Shown here: piece after piece, positions 30,475 to 38,369 of the stretch
How the letters are laid out: every line of letters begins with the position of its first letter
Numbering within the stretch: the stretch's first letter is position 1
NCBI GenBank assembly: GCA_003480725.1
Contig: QUJQ01000005.1
Coordinates: 267,172 to 331,171 of the forward strand
Length of the DNA stretch: 64,000 nt
DNA from: Clostridiaceae bacterium AM27-36LB
GTDB lineage: Bacteria; Bacillota; Clostridia; Lachnospirales; Lachnospiraceae
Direction of reading: 5' to 3'
Made by a program: the position numbers and the translations under genes
Notes under the pieces: generated by a model
Seen by the model: the letters and a program-made list of their open reading frames with translations, nothing else
The model's database searches: none
What the model was told of the DNA's origin: nothing

Positions 30475-31592
30475 TGCCGCACGTGCTTCTTCCTGCTCTC
30501 TGTATCGGTGTACTCTTCCGGTGCTTCGATCTTCAGTTCCTGGAATTTCGGCAGATAATAGCTGATCTCCACCGGCAGAACTGCATCAGAAGCAGACAGG
30601 TTCTCATCTGTCTCTTCCGTCAGCTGCTCTTCTGTAACTGTAGTTTCCGGATCCTGCTCAGTCTTGTCTGTGTTATCTGTATTGTCCTGATCCTGTGCAG
30701 TCCCGTCTGTAGTACCTGTATTGCCCGGATTCTGTGTAGTCCCGTCTGTAGTACCTGCATTGCCCGGATCCTGCTCAGTCTTGTCTGTGTTATCTGTATT
30801 GCCCGGATTCTGTGCAGTCCCGTCTGTAGTACCTGTATTGCCCGGATTCTGTGTAGGCCCGTCTGTAGTACCTGCATTGCCCGGATCCTGCTCAGTCTTG
30901 TCTGTGTTATCTGTATTGCCCGGATTCTGTGCAGTCCCGTCTGTAGTACCTGTATTGCCCGGATTCTGTGTAGGCCCGTCTGTAGTACCTGCATTGCCCG
31001 GATCCTGCTCAGTCTTGTCTGTGTTATCTGTATTGCCCGGATTCTGTGCAGTCCCGTCTGTAGTACCTGTATTGCCCGGATTCTGTGTAGGCCCGTCTGT
31101 AGTACCTGCATTGCCCGGATCCTGCTCAGTCTTGTCTGTGTTATCTGTATTGCCCGGATTCTGTGCAGTCCCGTCTGTAGTACCTGTATTGCCCGGATTC
31201 TGTGTAGGCCCGTCTGTAGTACCTGCATTGCCCGGATCCTGCTCAGTCTTGTCTGTGTTATCTGTATTGCCCGGATTCTGTGCAGTCCCGTCTGTAGTAC
31301 CTGTATTGCCCGGATTCTGTGCAGGATTTTCCGTAGTTTCCGGCTTCTTCTCTGTCTCTGACTCTTCCGTATGGTCTTCATCTGTATTCGTGGTTCCCGT
31401 TGAGTCTACCGTTGCATCTGCACTTTTATTTTCAGTCACTGCATCTTCTTTCAACGATTCCGAAGCCCACTGCTCGTCTGAACCTGCTGCAAATACGGAT
31501 GGTTCTATCTGTGTAGAGGTAATCGCCAATATAAGAAAAAGTGTCACTATTCTTTTCACGATCTGTAAGGATTTTTTCTTTTGTTTTTTCAT
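30471..31592 (-). CDS. Giant pilus adhesin, signal peptide and repeat region (frame-shifted)
   Basis: 373 codons. A signal peptide (VKRIVTLFLILAITSTQ, cleavage near VFAAG), an acidic Thr/Glu stretch and then seventeen 13-residue units of NPGNTGTTDGTAQ type. After residue ~355 the frame runs out at TGA 30471, while the overlapping frame (Glu-Gln-Glu-Glu-Ala-Arg-Ala-Ala-Val…) continues directly into the 2650-codon ORF. Changing the CT/AG tract at 30496-30501 from three to two units would join them into one protein of about 3015 residues. The ribosome site is AGGGAG, seven bases before the ATG. First gene of the pilus operon. Confidence 0.85.
   Translation of the reverse strand: MKKQKKKSLQIVKRIVTLFLILAITSTQIEPSVFAAGSDEQWASESLKEDAVTENKSADATVDSTGTTNTDEDHTEESETEKKPETTENPAQNPGNTGTTDGTAQNPGNTDNTDKTEQDPGNAGTTDGPTQNPGNTGTTDGTAQNPGNTDNTDKTEQDPGNAGTTDGPTQNPGNTGTTDGTAQNPGNTDNTDKTEQDPGNAGTTDGPTQNPGNTGTTDGTAQNPGNTDNTDKTEQDPGNAGTTDGPTQNPGNTGTTDGTAQNPGNTDNTDKTEQDPGNAGTTDGTTQNPGNTGTTDGTAQDQDNTDNTDKTEQDPETTVTEEQLTEETDENLSASDAVLPVEISYYLPKFQELKIEAPEEYTDTESRKKHVRQ
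30649..31323 (-). repeat. 39-bp coding minisatellite with 117-bp higher-order period
   Basis: Seventeen tandem 39-bp units (13 codons) occur in three variants (encoding NPGNTGTTDGTAQ, NPGNTDNTDKTEQ and PGNAGTTDGPTQ types) that alternate regularly, giving five near-identical 117-bp blocks plus a partial sixth. Because 39 is a multiple of three, several other frames are also open across it. It encodes a flexible Thr/Asp/Asn/Gly/Pro stalk after the signal peptide. Confidence 0.95.
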
Positions 31593-31679
31593 GTTCTTCT
31601 CCCTCTGCCTCCTGATCTATGTAATAAATAAAATTTTTATAAAAAAAGCCAATTTGTTTACTTTAATTTACAATTTTTA

Positions 31680-31696
31680 GGGGGGGGGGGGGGGGG
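31680..31696. repeat. Homopolymer of 17 G (17 C on the operon strand)
   Basis: An uninterrupted run 87 bases upstream of the adhesin ATG. Stop codons follow it in all frames, so it is not coding. Such runs slip readily and are classic phase-variation sites. The length given is that of this assembly. Confidence 0.9.
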
Positions 31697-31705
31697 AATG
31701 GATTT

Positions 31706-31735
31706 TTTTGACATTTATATGGAATATTTTGACAT
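31706..31735 (-). promoter_or_regulatory. Direct-repeat regulator site upstream of the pilus operon
   Basis: Two perfect 9-bp repeats (ATGTCAAAA on the operon strand) are separated by 12 bases, a 21-bp period placing them on one DNA face. They lie just upstream of the C17 run. The geometry suits a dimeric activator such as a response regulator or LytTR protein. No convincing -35/-10 pair was found with certainty nearby. Confidence 0.5.
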
Positions 31736-31748
31736 ATAAAAATTGTGA

Positions 31749-31774
31749 TTCTGCTCCGCAAATGCGGAGCAGAA
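31749..31774. other. Strong symmetric hairpin upstream of the pilus operon
   Basis: A perfect 11-bp stem (TTCTGCTCCGC) with loop AAAT, between the hydratase terminator and the direct repeats. No clean T-run follows on the operon strand. It could be an operator, a second transcription barrier or an RNA structure. The gap 31593-31920 otherwise holds the C17 run, the direct repeats and the terminator, all listed separately. Confidence 0.6.
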
Positions 31775-31862
31775 ATTTGGATCGTTTTTTATTCAAATTG
31801 ATTTTAACAAAATTGTTCTGAATAAAATATAACATGAATTCATGTGTAATGCAAATCTAAAA

Positions 31863-31894
31863 AGTGCCCCTTTTGCATACTGCCAAGGGACACT
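31863..31894 (-). terminator. Terminator of the aconitase-family gene
   Basis: On the minus strand, AGTGTCCCTT pairs with AAGGGGCACT (one G-T pair, 12-base loop) and is followed by TTTTTAG. Confidence 0.8.
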
Positions 31895-31920
31895 CCTGAT
31901 TATTCTTCTTTTTCTGCTTT

Positions 31921-34209
31921 TTATACCCGGTTATAATTGATCAGACAGCCTTTCAGGATGATCTGGCGTTCTTCCTCTGTCATCTCACCTAACTTCAGCG
32001 TAAATTCTTTTAAGCCTCCATCTTTTACTACATAGGCTTTGATCTTGGATGCCGCATGTTTTACCAGATCTGCGATTCCCGGTACAAACAGATAATCACC
32101 ATTGGTAAACGGCAACTCTCCTTCATCGATCAGGAATGGAAGCATACCCCAGTTGATCAGATTGGAGCGATAACGCTTGGTCGCATAGCTATTGGCAATA
32201 TTTGCCCAGCCGCCCAGCACTTTCTGACAGGAAGCGGCCTGCTCTCTGGCAGAACCGTCACCTGGCTTCACCGCGAAGATCGTGCTTCCTACTCCCAGAT
32301 TGCCTTTTCCAGCTTCTGGATATACCGTATGGATCGCATCCATGACCGGTTTCAGTTCTTCCACAGCTTCCAGTGGGCAGGTTCCTGCCTCAATCGCCTT
32401 CTGTGCTTTCTGAATCTCTTTTGCTCTTCCTACATAAGCCGGATCTTTACGGGACAGGGTGAACTCTGCCAGTCCCAGTGGATTGGAACGATAGGAAGAG
32501 GTCTCTCCCGACGGGATCAGCTCATCTGTGGTGGTTACCGGATCATGGATCTCAGATACCACTTTCAGGACCAGATTCTCCGGCAGAGCGCTCATGGCCG
32601 GCCAGTCCTTGATATTCGGGCCAAAATGAATCTCCACACTCGGATCTGCCACACCGTGGCTGTCAAATACGCGATTCTCGTAGATCTTGCTGTCGAAGAA
32701 ATATTTCGGATTACGGAATTCCACATCCAGATCCGTTGCTGCCGTCAGATAACCTTTATTGGCTGCGGTTGCTGCGATCGATCTTGCATCCATCAGTGCC
32801 ACTGATGCGATCTGTCCATTCTGAAGCTTGGAACCTTCCCGGTTCGGGAAGTTTCTGGTAGAATGGCGGATACTGAATCCATTATTGGACGGAGTATCCC
32901 CGGCACCGAAGCAAGGACCACAGAATGCTGTCTTTAAGACTGCTCCGGTCTCCATGAGCATAGCCGCAGAACCATTTTTGATCAGTTCCATGTAGACCGG
33001 CATAGAAGCAGGATAGACACTTAAGGTAAATTCATCAGATCCGATGCTTCTGCCCTTCAGAATATCAGCTGCGGCACAGATATTTTCAAATCCGCCACCT
33101 GCACAGCCTGCGATGATTCCCTGATCCACATATAATTTTCCATTATGAACTTTATCCTTCAGAGAAAATGCTACCTTATCTCCAAGGCTCACATGGGCAC
33201 GTTTCTCACAGTCATCCAGAATGTCCATAAGATTTCCATTCAATTCTTCAATGGTATACGCATTGCTTGGATGGAACGGCATGGCGATCATTGGCTTAAT
33301 TTTTGCCAGATCCACAAGGATCATACCATCATAATATGCCACTGCTCCCGGATTCAGCTCTGCATAATCCCCGCTCCTTCCATGGATCTCATAGAACTCC
33401 TGGATCTTCTCATCTGTCTTCCAGATAGAGGACAGACAAGTAGTCTCCGTAGTCATAACATCGATACCAATACGGAAGTCTGCACTTAAGTTCTTTACGC
33501 CGTCTCCGATGAATTCCATGACCTTATTATTCACATAGCCGTTGGCAAATACCGCTTTGATAATGGCAAGTGCCACATCCTGCGGGCCAACGCCCTTCAT
33601 GGGTGCTCCGATCAGGTAGACACCTACTACGCCCGGCATAGGAATATCATAAGTCTGGTTCAGAAGCTGTTTTACCAGCTCCGGTCCTCCCTCTCCCATA
33701 GCCATGGTTCCAAGAGCTCCATAACGGGTATGACTGTCAGAGCCAAGGATCATCTTACCACCGCCTGAGAGCATCTCTCTGGCAAACTGATGGATCACTG
33801 CCTGATGAGGCGGCACATAGACTCCACCGTATTTCTTTGCACAGGTCAGTCCAAACATGTGGTCATCTTCATTGATGGTTCCACCCACTGCACACAGACT
33901 GTTATGACAGTTGGTCAGTACATAAGGCATGGGGAATCTGGTCAGTCCTGAAGCACGGGCTGTCTGAATGATTCCTACAAATGTAATATCATGAGAAGTC
34001 AGCTTATCAAAGCGGATCTTCAGTTTTTCCATGTTGTCAGATGTATTGTGGGATCTCAGGATTCCATATGCGATGGTCTGTTTTTTTGCTTCTTCTCTAG
34101 AAGGAACAGCTCCCATCTTCCCTGCCAGGATCTTTGCCGCATCTACTGTATCAGGAATGATCTCAGTTCCATTTAATACATATGCGCCTCCATCATATAA
34201 TTGTACCAT
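31921..34209 (-). CDS. Aconitase-family hydratase
   Basis: A 762-residue [4Fe-4S] dehydratase-like protein: substrate/cluster motifs [14 protein letters not shown], a cysteine in [11 protein letters not shown] and the pair in [14 protein letters not shown], then the swivel domain ([31 protein letters not shown]). The first motif lacks the usual SCTNS form, so citrate/isocitrate specificity is not assured; it may act on a related hydroxy acid. The start at 34209 has GGAGGT five bases upstream; the longer frame would begin upstream without a ribosome site. It has its own promoter, operator and terminator. Confidence 0.82.
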   Translation of the reverse strand: MVQLYDGGAYVLNGTEIIPDTVDAAKILAGKMGAVPSREEAKKQTIAYGILRSHNTSDNMEKLKIRFDKLTSHDITFVGIIQTARASGLTRFPMPYVLTNCHNSLCAVGGTINEDDHMFGLTCAKKYGGVYVPPHQAVIHQFAREMLSGGGKMILGSDSHTRYGALGTMAMGEGGPELVKQLLNQTYDIPMPGVVGVYLIGAPMKGVGPQDVALAIIKAVFANGYVNNKVMEFIGDGVKNLSADFRIGIDVMTTETTCLSSIWKTDEKIQEFYEIHGRSGDYAELNPGAVAYYDGMILVDLAKIKPMIAMPFHPSNAYTIEELNGNLMDILDDCEKRAHVSLGDKVAFSLKDKVHNGKLYVDQGIIAGCAGGGFENICAAADILKGRSIGSDEFTLSVYPASMPVYMELIKNGSAAMLMETGAVLKTAFCGPCFGAGDTPSNNGFSIRHSTRNFPNREGSKLQNGQIASVALMDARSIAATAANKGYLTAATDLDVEFRNPKYFFDSKIYENRVFDSHGVADPSVEIHFGPNIKDWPAMSALPENLVLKVVSEIHDPVTTTDELIPSGETSSYRSNPLGLAEFTLSRKDPAYVGRAKEIQKAQKAIEAGTCPLEAVEELKPVMDAIHTVYPEAGKGNLGVGSTIFAVKPGDGSAREQAASCQKVLGGWANIANSYATKRYRSNLINWGMLPFLIDEGELPFTNGDYLFVPGIADLVKHAASKIKAYVVKDGGLKEFTLKLGEMTEEERQIILKGCLINYNRV

Positions 34210-34237
34210 CGGGCACCTCCATATTGTTAATTGCATT

Positions 34238-34249
34238 ATTGTATACAAT
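34238..34249. promoter_or_regulatory. Palindromic operator ATTGTATACAAT
   Basis: A perfect 12-bp palindrome between the -10 box and the start of the hydratase gene, of the TTGTATACAA type bound by GntR-family repressors. A related TTGTTATACAA lies at 34334-34344, upstream of the promoter. No GntR gene is in the window. Confidence 0.55.
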
Positions 34250-34264
34250 TTCTATTCCGTATTC

Positions 34265-34292
34265 ATTTTAACATGTTATACACGGATGTCAA
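34265..34292 (-). promoter_or_regulatory. Sigma-A promoter of the hydratase gene
   Basis: On the minus strand, perfect TTGACA, 16 bases and TAAAAT, with transcription expected to start just upstream of the 34238 palindrome. Confidence 0.75.
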
Positions 34293-34362
34293 CAAAAAAC
34301 CGGCAGTCTCTAAAGCACTTACGCCAGATATATTTGTTATACAATCTTTGCACTAAACAATC

Positions 34363-34398
34363 CGGCGGAACTGCCTGACCACTCAGACAATTCCGCCG
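34363..34398 (-). terminator. Terminator after the histidine kinase gene
   Basis: An inverted repeat CGGCGGAA/TTCCGCCG with inner CTGA/TCAG pairing, 15 bases past the kinase stop. The following T-rich run (GATTGTTTAG) is weak. Confidence 0.6.
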
Positions 34399-34412
34399 AA
34401 TATCAATTATAT

Positions 34413-36440
34413 TTATTTTTCTATCACATCCACACACGGAAACATGATCGTTACCTTGAACAGATCTCCATCCAGATAGATCTCAAACTTGCCACCCTGC
34501 AATTCAGTCAGATCTTTTGCAATCGACAATCCCAGTCCGCTGCCTTCTGTGGTACGGGACTCATCCCCGCGGGTAAACCGTTCTGTCAGCTCCTGTGCTG
34601 AGATATTCAACGGCTGTTCTGAAATATTTTTCATGGAGACTGCCACACTGCTGCCATCCGTTACTACGTTGAGATAGACACGGGTATTCGGCATCGCATA
34701 CTTTTCCACATTGCGGTACAGATTCTCGATGATTCTCCACAGCCGTCTGCCGTCTGCCATGATAAACAGTGGATGAGGCGGGCAGTTAGTCATAAGATGC
34801 AGTCCTCTGGCCGCAAATTTTTCTTCAAATTCTCCACTGGTCTGCATCAGGAATTCTCTCAAGTCCAGCTTCTCCATATTCAGCGCCACATTGCCGGAGC
34901 TTGCCCGGGAAGCTTCCACCAGGTCATTGGTAAGTTGTTTGAGACGCTGAGATTTCTGATCCAACACTTCCAGATATTCGTGTACTTTCGGATTATCGAT
35001 CTGCTCCCGCTTCATGAGATCCACATAATTGATGATGGAGGTCAGCGGGGTCTTCAGATCATGAGATACATTGGTGATCAGATCTGCTTTCATCTGCTCA
35101 CTCTTTACCTGCTCCTGAAGGGCATTTTTAAGTCCCTCACCCAGATCATTGATCGCCTCTGCCATCTGCCGATTGCCTCTGGTCAGATGCTCGGTATCGA
35201 TCGTAGTCTCACCATTGCCATCTGCAATGGCTCTGACTCCGTCCAGCAGCTTCTGTCTCTGCAGACTCTCCCACAGAAGAGCTGCCAGTACAGCAGCCTT
35301 TCCGACAATGATCAGGATTTCCACAGATCTGCTGTCTCCGAAGATCTTATGCAAAACCACCTGGATCAGCTCATATGCCAGGAAAAATACAATGATCCGT
35401 ATCGCCATAGGTGCGCTTTCCATCATGACGTCTGCAAGGCTCATCACGGACATGATGATCCGAACAATGACAAGAATCAAAAGGAACAACAGTGCTGCGC
35501 CTGCAAAAATCATTGGTTTTACCAGTGGCTGCAGCGTCATCTGTGCTTCTGTATAGTTCACTGCTCCTGCTGACAGACTGTCTGTCACCGGAAATGTAGT
35601 GTCAATTGCCACATAGAACTGATATTCTCCACTCAGATGTGCTTCATCCTGATCCAGCAGAGAATTCACATTCATATTGGTAAACATGCCGCCAACATTA
35701 GCCTCTTTGATTTCTCCTGTACGGCTGTCATAGATATAATAGGTCTCACAGGATGTAAAGAAGTCTGCCAGCTGATCCTGCGGCGCATCTACTCCGCGAA
35801 GAGTTCCTGCATTGGTGTAGATCTGTCCGTTTCCCATATCATACAGGGCATAACGTACATTGGTGGACTCCATGGCCCAGTTCTTCTGGTCCTGCTGATA
35901 AGCAGTCACATCCTGCTGCAACTTTTCCAGTGAATCCTCAATCTGTCTTACCAGCACATTGTATTCCTCATCGTACTGGTTTGCATATTCCTGGATACTT
36001 CCAAAGAACAACGGATTATAAGCCTCATTCAGCACTTTATTGGAGACAATGGCACCTTTCAGGCTCCACTGGTAAAGGTCTCCCAGCCGGTAGCACAGGC
36101 CATTGCCTTTTTCGCTCTCCGGCATGTCGTCATAGATAGTTCCATCTTCCACATAATCCTGAATACGGATGATGCGGTCCGGATCGTATGCTCCGTCTTT
36201 CTCAAGACGGCTGCTTCTGGCTGCTGCCTCCAGTACGCCCTGCATACTCTGGGCTGCTGTCTGTTGATATTCTCTGGACTGGAGATAATTTTTTCCCTCC
36301 AGTACATCCTCCATGGTCTCCATAGTATAACCGGCATTCTTCACGGTAAAATAACCAGATGCCAGTATCCATCCTGCGATCACGGCAACTGCCACTGCGA
36401 TCATCAGAACAATTGATCCCAAACGTTTCTTTTTCATCAT
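34413..36440 (-). CDS. Sensor histidine kinase, multi-pass
   Basis: A 675-residue kinase. One N-terminal membrane segment, a ~280-residue extracellular sensor, three or more membrane segments near 310-400, then the phospho-acceptor His in TNVSHDLKTPLTSIINY, N box (IIENLYRNVEKYA) and G2 box (EGSGLGLSIAKDL). Start 36440 (ATGATG) lies just after AGGAGG, seven bases past the regulator stop. The large sensor and extra membrane helices differ from the 16580-18016 kinase; the signal is unknown. Confidence 0.9.
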   Translation of the reverse strand: MMKKKRLGSIVLMIAVAVAVIAGWILASGYFTVKNAGYTMETMEDVLEGKNYLQSREYQQTAAQSMQGVLEAAARSSRLEKDGAYDPDRIIRIQDYVEDGTIYDDMPESEKGNGLCYRLGDLYQWSLKGAIVSNKVLNEAYNPLFFGSIQEYANQYDEEYNVLVRQIEDSLEKLQQDVTAYQQDQKNWAMESTNVRYALYDMGNGQIYTNAGTLRGVDAPQDQLADFFTSCETYYIYDSRTGEIKEANVGGMFTNMNVNSLLDQDEAHLSGEYQFYVAIDTTFPVTDSLSAGAVNYTEAQMTLQPLVKPMIFAGAALLFLLILVIVRIIMSVMSLADVMMESAPMAIRIIVFFLAYELIQVVLHKIFGDSRSVEILIIVGKAAVLAALLWESLQRQKLLDGVRAIADGNGETTIDTEHLTRGNRQMAEAINDLGEGLKNALQEQVKSEQMKADLITNVSHDLKTPLTSIINYVDLMKREQIDNPKVHEYLEVLDQKSQRLKQLTNDLVEASRASSGNVALNMEKLDLREFLMQTSGEFEEKFAARGLHLMTNCPPHPLFIMADGRRLWRIIENLYRNVEKYAMPNTRVYLNVVTDGSSVAVSMKNISEQPLNISAQELTERFTRGDESRTTEGSGLGLSIAKDLTELQGGKFEIYLDGDLFKVTIMFPCVDVIEK

Positions 36441-36447
36441 AGTCCTC

Positions 36448-37137
36448 CTACTCCCGGTCAATCTTATATCCCACTCCCCAGACCACTTTCAGATATCTGG
36501 GCTCCTTCGGATTGATCTCGATTTTTTCCCGGATATGACGAATATGTACAGCTACGGTGTTATCTCCGCCCAGCGCTTCCTCGTTCCAGATCCGTTCATA
36601 GATCTGAGTGATGGAAAATACTTTTCCCGGATTCTGCACCAGAAGAAGCAGGATTCTGTACTCGATAGGAGTCAGCTTCACCGGTTCTCCATCCACAGTG
36701 ACTTCCTTGCGCTCATCATCCATCACAAGACCGCCGATCCGGAATACCGCAGGCTTGTTCTCTGCGATGGCACCCAGCTGAGTGTAACGGCGAAGCAATG
36801 ACTTGACTCTGGCTGTCAGCTCCAGCGGATTGAACGGCTTGGTAATATAATCATCCGCTCCAATATTCAATCCCAGAATCTTATCCACATCCTCGGATTT
36901 GGCTGACAGGAAGATGATCGGTACACTGCTGGTCTCCCGGATCTTCATGGTAGTCCGGATTCCATCCATACCTGGCATCATCACATCCATCAGCACAAGC
37001 TGTATCTCATTTTCCTGAAGCTTTTTCAGCGCATCCAGTCCGTCATAAGCTTTGACTACTGTATAGCCTTCCTGGCTTAAATAGATCTCAATGGCATCTA
37101 CAATGGCGCGGTCATCATCACAAACCAGAATATTCAT
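36448..37137 (-). CDS. OmpR-family response regulator
   Basis: A 229-residue regulator: acidic pocket VCDDD at 5-9, phospho-acceptor Asp51 (LVLMDVMMPGMDG), Lys in TKPF, and a winged helix ending TVAVHIRHIREKIE and GVGYKIDRE. First gene of a two-gene operon with the kinase. Its partner and family suit envelope or antimicrobial-stress sensing, but no target is visible here. Confidence 0.93.
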   Translation of the reverse strand: MNILVCDDDRAIVDAIEIYLSQEGYTVVKAYDGLDALKKLQENEIQLVLMDVMMPGMDGIRTTMKIRETSSVPIIFLSAKSEDVDKILGLNIGADDYITKPFNPLELTARVKSLLRRYTQLGAIAENKPAVFRIGGLVMDDERKEVTVDGEPVKLTPIEYRILLLLVQNPGKVFSITQIYERIWNEEALGGDNTVAVHIRHIREKIEINPKEPRYLKVVWGVGYKIDRE

Positions 37138-37217
37138 ATCCGTCTCTCCTTTTATCGAATACAGTTATATCATTTCTTTTTTAAGATGAAAGAAACATTT
37201 TTATTAAGATTTTATTA

Positions 37218-37244
37218 AAGAACTGGTTGTCTAAACCAGTTCTT
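37218..37244 (-). terminator. Terminator overlapping the aminopeptidase stop
   Basis: A perfect 11-bp stem AAGAACTGGTT/AACCAGTTCTT with a 5-base loop starting at the TAG codon, followed on the minus strand by TAATAAAATC. Confidence 0.65.
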
Positions 37245-38346
37245 CAGGATTCAGGCACTGCAGGGACGGCAATACAAATCTGCCGTCTTTGCGTACCAGC
37301 ACATCATCAAAATAGATCTCTCCCCCGCCATACTCCGGTCTCTGGATCCACACCAGATCCCAGTGGATGGAGGAAACATTTCCATTTGGAGCTTCATCGT
37401 AACAGTTGCCCGGTGTGAGATGAATGGATCCCATGATCTTCTCGTCAAACAGGATATCTTTCATGGGATGCAGCACATATGGATTCACGCCAATAGCAAA
37501 TTCACCCACATAGCGAGCTCCTTCATCCGTATCAAATACCTTATTGATCCGCTCTGTATCATTGGCAGTCGCTTTTATGATCTTACCATTTTCAAAAGTC
37601 AGGCAGATATTTTCAAAGGTAAATCCCTGATACACAGAAGGTGTATTGTAGCTTATCGTTCCGTTGATGGAATCACGTACCGGCGCGGTAAATACTTCTC
37701 CGTCCGGAATGTTCATGCGGCCTGCACAGGGGATCGCCGGAATATCTTTGATGGAAAAAGTCAGATCTGTTCCCGGCCCTGTCAGATGCACTTTATCAGT
37801 TCGGTTCATCAGATCCACCAGCGTACCCATGGCTTTCTCCATACGGCTGTAATCCAGATTGCATACATGGAAATAAAAGTCTTCAAACGCTTCTGTACTG
37901 GTACCGGAAAGCTGCGCCATGGCATCGTTCGGATAACGTAGTACGACCCAGCGGGTCTTCGGCACACGGATCCCATGATGGACCGGAGTCACATAATATT
38001 TCTCATAAAGCGCCATCTGCTCGGCAGGCACATCAGAAAGTTCCGTGATGTTATCGCTGCCACGCACTGCAATATAGCAGTCCATACGAGACATTTCCAG
38101 GCTGTCCACTTCCGCCATCAGTTCCATCTGTTCTTTGGTACAGTGCATCAGCTGTGCACGCTGAAGCTGCGGATCTGTAAAATGCACAAATGGAACGCCT
38201 CCTGCCTCATATACTTTCTTTATGATCTCCTTTGCAAGCGGTCTTGTACTATCGCCTGTGTAATGTACATATACCTTATCTCCTGGTTTTACCTGACAGG
38301 AATAGTTCACCAGATTTTCTGCCAGAGTTATAATTCTGTTATCCAT
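37231..38346 (-). CDS. M29-family (thermophilic-type) aminopeptidase
   Basis: A 371-residue cytosolic metallopeptidase of the AmpS/PepS type. Likely metal ligands are the Glu residues in DGEVFTAP and YVGEFAIGVNP and the His/Asp pair in SSIHWDLVW. Slightly shorter than the usual ~410 residues. ATG 38346 has AAGGAG about eight bases upstream; the longer frame would start inside the preceding gene. It probably trims peptides for amino acid supply. The upstream 831-residue gene ends 24 bases before it. Confidence 0.85.
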   Translation of the reverse strand: MDNRIITLAENLVNYSCQVKPGDKVYVHYTGDSTRPLAKEIIKKVYEAGGVPFVHFTDPQLQRAQLMHCTKEQMELMAEVDSLEMSRMDCYIAVRGSDNITELSDVPAEQMALYEKYYVTPVHHGIRVPKTRWVVLRYPNDAMAQLSGTSTEAFEDFYFHVCNLDYSRMEKAMGTLVDLMNRTDKVHLTGPGTDLTFSIKDIPAIPCAGRMNIPDGEVFTAPVRDSINGTISYNTPSVYQGFTFENICLTFENGKIIKATANDTERINKVFDTDEGARYVGEFAIGVNPYVLHPMKDILFDEKIMGSIHLTPGNCYDEAPNGNVSSIHWDLVWIQRPEYGGGEIYFDDVLVRKDGRFVLPSLQCLNPEELV

Positions 38347-38369
38347 CGTTTTTCTCCTTCTCTCATGCC

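Noticed and set aside
30471..30510. Programmed -1 ribosomal frameshift joining the adhesin halves
   Set aside because: The required shift has the right sign, but no XXXYYYZ slippery heptamer or downstream hairpin is seen; slippage or error in the CT/AG tract is simpler.
30649..31323. CRISPR-like array
   Set aside because: There are no unique spacers; the units are contiguous, coding and in frame.
30459..31680. Long plus-strand and second-frame minus-strand ORFs across the repeat array
   Set aside because: They are open only because the 39-bp unit is a multiple of three and lacks stops; they have no ribosome site, and the signal-peptide frame explains the region.
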